A stretch of 64,000 nt of DNA from Hyperoodon ampullatus (taxonomy: Eukaryota > Chordata > Mammalia > Artiodactyla > Ziphiidae), in the NCBI GenBank assembly GCA_949752795.1, contig OX457070.1, forward strand, positions 40,633,685 through 40,697,684, written 5' to 3'. The notes under the pieces are model-generated. The model ran no database searches. It saw only the letters and a list, made by a program, of their open reading frames with translations, and had not been told where the DNA came from. The stretch's first letter is position 1. Every line of letters starts with the position of its first letter. Made by a program: the position numbers and the translations under genes. This document shows, one piece after another, positions 60,582 through 64,000 of the stretch.

Positions 60582-60802
60582 GGGCTTCCCTGGTGGCGCA
60601 GTGGTTGAGAGTCCGCCTGCCGATGCAGGGGACACGGGTTCGTGCCCCGGTCTGGGAAGATCCCACATGCCGCGGAGCGGCTGGGCCCGTGAGCCATGGC
60701 CACTGAGCCTGTGCTCCGGAGCCTGTGCTCCGCAAGGGGAGAGGCCACAACAGTGAGAGGCCCGCCTAACCGCAAAAAAAAAAAAAAATAAATAAATAAA
60801 AA
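60582..60802 (+). mobile_element. CHR-2 type SINE
   Basis: Complete copy with head, box A and box B intact; a short deletion in the middle removes the usual 'gcgcgtcc' segment ('gagcctgtgctccggagcct'). The tail is A-rich with AAAT units. The 21-bp target duplication, perfect over its whole length and ending 'gttagtacgtacct', is the longest here: 60561-60581 and 60803-60823. Confidence 0.97.
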
Positions 60803-61279
60803 AAAAAAAGTTAGTACGTACCTATGTTGCCATTACTGAGGAATAATAAAGGAATAAAATGTCCTTTTATTAATAAACTCCAAAACAAATGACACATAGC
60901 TATCCAAGGATATATTTCTCTGGTTGTTTGTGAAGCTCATGTTCAAACTTCCTTATTTCAAATGTCACTCACTATTTCAGATTTGTTTCACAGGCTAAAA
61001 TCTTTATAATTGCAAGTTAGAAAATAGTCAATTGCCATTCAAATAAAAAAGTCCTTGGTAAAGGGTTCATTTGCAAATCTTAAAAGAAATAGATTAACTC
61101 ATTTTTCCATTGATCCACTGAGTAATAAAAAACATTTTAAATCATACAATTTATAAAAATCATATCACATCTTCAGATAATATACAGAGAAACTGAATAC
61201 TTCTATGGTTTCAAACACTATCACAGGTGAAATAATTTCAAGTTTATTATAATCCCATAGGTATGTGGTGGGTCAGGAG

Positions 61280-61280
<1 letters not shown>

Positions 61281-61338
<58 letters not shown>

Positions 61339-61358
61339 AAAGAGAGAGAGAGAGAGAC
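61281..61358. repeat. (TG)n microsatellite followed by (GA)n
   Basis: About 26 uninterrupted TG units run from 61281 to 61332, followed after 'aaagaaaaa' by a (GA)n tract to about 61358. Likely length-variable; alternating TG of this length can adopt Z-DNA. Open frames of Ser/Leu and Thr/His repeats on the minus strand are artefacts of it. Confidence 0.97.
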
Positions 61359-61794
61359 AAAGAGAAAGAAAGAGAGATTGAAAATGAACAGGAAGAAAAG
61401 AGAGACTTGATTCTATGACTATTAAACATACACTTCTGACTAAATTACAAAAGCTTTTAATCTTTAAAGTAATATGGAGAAAAAATGTCTTTTCACATGA
61501 GTAAAAGATGGCAGTATAGAATTAGGAATGTTGTATATCTGGTCTATATAGGGCAAAGATAAAGGTAGCTTTAAAAATCTAATCTACAAGAAGGCCTTAG
61601 TAATATGATCTAACAAGTTAAAGTGAACAATTTATTATGTAGCATAACTTTGAGCAAATAGAAATGTATAAATCTCACTTGCATTGATTTAGCCTAGATT
61701 AGAATTATAGCTGAAATCATAGACCACAAGACAACATTTGATGAGAAGAAAAAAAGGTTGCTGAAACAATCGATTTTGATAATGTGAGGCACTG

Positions 61795-61976
61795 GTTTTT
61801 TTGTTTGTTTGTTTTGGTTTTTCTGGATGTGCCGTGCAGCATGTAGGATCTTAGTTCCCTGACCAAGGATTGAACCCATTCCCCCCAACCCCCCCACCCC
61901 CCCACCCCCCACCCCACCCCACCCCCGGCATTGGGAGTGCAGAGTCTTAACCACTGGACCGCCAGGGAAGTCCCCG
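61795..61976 (-). mobile_element. Older cetartiodactyl tRNA-type SINE with C-rich expansion
   Basis: On the minus strand it starts with the shared SINE head (plus-strand end 'ccgccagggaagtcccc') and ends in an A/AAAC tail (plus-strand T runs at 61795-61822). The plus strand has 'gtgccgtgcagcatgtagga', 'tcttagttccctgaccaagg' and 'attgaacccattcccc'. The target duplication is 'tgaggcactg' 61785-61794 and 'tgatgcactg' 61977-61986. Between box B and the head lies a C-rich run (61880-61926), absent from other copies. It is the only minus-strand SINE of this group in the window. Confidence 0.85.
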
Positions 61977-61986
61977 TGATGCACTG

Positions 61987-62890
61987 TTTTAGACTAGCAT
62001 CACTAGGTAAAATACACGCCATTCTGCTAAATTTGAATTTCAGACCACCAACAAATAATTTTTAGCAAAACAATGTCCCACGCAATATTTGGGACATACT
62101 TACACTATAAAATTGTTGTTGTACTTACACCAAATTGTAGTTATGTTAAAAATTATTTGTTGTTTATCTGATATTCAAATTCAAGTGGGCATCCTATATT
62201 TTTATTTGCTAAATCTCAAAATCCTATATTAGGCATTAACTAATATTATAAAGAATAATAGAGTATATTGAAAGATATGTATGAATTTTAAAAAAATAAA
62301 AAGGTGGTATAAAGGCCAGATAAGAAAAAATGTTGAAATATAGTTTCTAATCAGTAATTATTAAGACCCAAGATATAAATAGTATTAGACAGTCAGGTTT
62401 TATAACTAGTATTTATACACAGTCTGTATTTTGTCATAATAAAGTTGAATTTCTGTGTAGATTTTGTTTTTTACTGAGCTTTTCTGTGATCTACTGCTTT
62501 TTATTGTAAAACAATTATATTATCTCTTACAGGAAGTAACATTTACTCAAGGCTTTAATTATTGTAAAACTCATTTTACATATATTTGTTATGTAAAATT
62601 GTAAAAATGTTATGAGAACTATTAGTCTTGGAGAATATACTTGTTGGAATTTGAGTTCATTTACCTAAATTGTATTGTACATACTAATACCATGATTATT
62701 AACTCATTATCTATATTCTAATTTACTTAATCTCTAGTGCGGTTGTATTTAAGTGGCATGAGTTTACTTGCATCATCTTAGACTTGGCTTCCTTCCTACA
62801 GGTCTGCTTGAAAAACACCTATTTTGTGATTCTACTAGATTTATTTCAGGGTACAAAGTAAATCATGTTTCAACAACTGAAACAACATTA
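61987..62890. other. Intergenic, nothing recognised
   Basis: Strongly AT-rich unique sequence; no supported feature. Confidence 0.5.
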
Positions 62891-63893
62891 CAGTAGAACC
62901 CCTTATCCACAGGGGGTACATTCCAAGAACCCCTGTGGATGCCTGAAACCACAGATAGTACTGAACCCAAAATATACTATATTTTTTCTATACATACATA
63001 CCTATGATAAAGTTTAATTTATAAATTAGGCACAGTAAGAGATTAACACAATAACTAACAATAAAATAGAACAATTATGACAATATACTGTGATAAGAGT
63101 TATGTGAATGTGGTCTCTCTCTCTCTCAAAATATCTTCTTTTACAAATTCAATGCCTTTGACATTTATCATACACTGTGGCTATAACTTTTGCATTTTGA
63201 GATGCTATAGCAAAACTAACACAAATTTCTTTTTCCTTCTTACAATTTCATTGACAGAAGATTCGTTTTTTTGTGTTTTTTTGGGTTTTTTTTTAACATC
63301 TTTATTGGAGTATAGTTGCTTTATATCGTTGTGTTAGTTTATGCTGTATAATAAAGTGAATCAGCTATACGTATACATTTATCCCCATGTCGCCTCCCTC
63401 TTGCGTCTCCCTCCCACCCTCCCTAGAAGATTCATTTTTAACTGTAGTTCTTAGCCATCTCAGCATACAATTTCTTCTTTCCTTATTAAGTCAAGAATCT
63501 TCACCTTTTCACTTAAAGGAAGCACTTTCTGGCTTCTCTTTGGCATATCCAAATTGCCAGTATTACTACTCTTGCACTTTGTGGCCATTATCTAGTAAAA
63601 TACGGGTGACTTGAACACAAACACTGCAATACTTTGACAGTTGATCTGATATTCCAGGCAGCTACTAAGTGACTAACTGGTGGAATACGCTGGGCTGAAC
63701 AAAGGTATGATTCACAGCCTGGGCTGGATGGAGTGGGACAGTGTGAGATTTCATCACGCTACTCAGAATGGCATGCAATTTAAGACTTATGAATTGTTTA
63801 TTTTGAAATTTTCCATTTAATATTTTCAGACCATGGTTGACAACAGGTAACTAATATTGTGGAAAGCAAAACCTTGAATAAGGGGGACCACTG
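62891..63893. mobile_element. Tigger-family (Tc1/mariner type) DNA transposon
   Basis: Left end 'cagtagaaccccttatccac' and right end '...taagggggaccactg' are inverted repeats, flanked by the TA duplication typical of this superfamily (62889-62890 and 63894-63895). The inside matches Tigger-type text: 'tccaagaacccctgtggatg', 'cctgaaaccacagatagtac', 'acctatgataaagtttaatt', 'gaatgtggtctctctctctc'. No transposase frame remains, so it is a non-autonomous, immobile copy. It is split by a small L1. Confidence 0.88.
63271..63424 (-). mobile_element. 5'-truncated L1 3' UTR fragment nested in Tigger
   Basis: The plus strand is the complement of the cetartiodactyl L1 3' end: a T run, 'aacatctttattggagtata', 'gtgaatcagctatacgtata', 'ctccctcttgcgtctccctc'. 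A 15-bp target duplication ('agaagattcgttttt' 63256-63270 and 'agaagattcattttt' 63425-63439) has one mismatch. Only about 150 bases of L1 entered. Confidence 0.92.
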
Positions 63894-64000
63894 TATTCTG
63901 ATGTCTGAAAATAGGTAGTGTATATGTGAAAATATCTTACTTACAAACTTTAAATATATTGTAAAATAGCTATTGAAGACATCATCAATATTTTGTATAC

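Noticed and set aside
61247..61429. Minus-strand frame with Thr-His and Ser-Leu repeats
   Set aside because: Translation of the TG/GA microsatellite.
1..64000. An undescribed multi-gene system such as a defence or biosynthetic cluster
   Set aside because: This is mammalian intron and intergenic DNA with one supported coding exon; no set of neighbouring genes exists here to form such a system.

Overview
This is nuclear DNA from a mammal, almost certainly a cetacean (whale or dolphin). The evidence is thirteen well-preserved copies of the tRNA-derived CHR SINE, whose head reads 'gggcttccctggtggcgcag' and which I know as the cetacean/hippo family. A cetartiodactyl-type L1 with the matching 3' UTR supports this, as does a background of old mammal-wide repeats (MIR, L2, MaLR LTRs, MER20, MER3, Tigger). 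The DNA is AT-rich and poor in CpG apart from one CpG island near 26 kb. There is no bacterial-type gene organisation, and nearly all longer open frames are repeat-derived or chance.

One protein-coding locus is supported: VRK2 (vaccinia-related kinase 2), read on the minus strand. Its first coding exon lies at 24057-24197 with a good acceptor and donor, and carries the start codon plus the whole glycine-rich ATP loop. The CpG island at about 25.86-26.83 kb, about 2 kb upstream in gene direction, is the likely promoter and 5' UTR exon. By gene direction, 1-24 kb should be the following large VRK2 intron (I found no further coding exon there), and about 26.9-64 kb is the 5' flank.

Layout. 0-10 kb: piled-up old L1 copies with nested younger insertions (an L1 inside an L1, a CHR SINE inside that, and three more CHR SINEs). 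10-24 kb: mostly unique intron with a MIR, an hAT element, a solo LTR and two long-form CHR SINEs. 24-27 kb: VRK2 exon, an adjacent CHR SINE with a doubled head, and the CpG island. 27-48 kb: intergenic, with CHR SINEs, an L2 interrupted by MER20, L1 3' ends, MaLR LTR relics and MER3. 48.4-54.4 kb: a near full-length but broken L1 with target-site duplications. 54-64 kb: MIRs, a solo LTR, a CHR SINE, a long TG microsatellite, a minus-strand SINE relic with a C-rich expansion, and a Tigger transposon split by a small L1.

I see no undescribed multi-gene system. The most unusual patterns are that all thirteen well-preserved CHR SINEs point the same way, and the clear order-of-insertion record in the nested repeats. 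Repeat names come from recognising consensus-like text from memory; no database search was possible.
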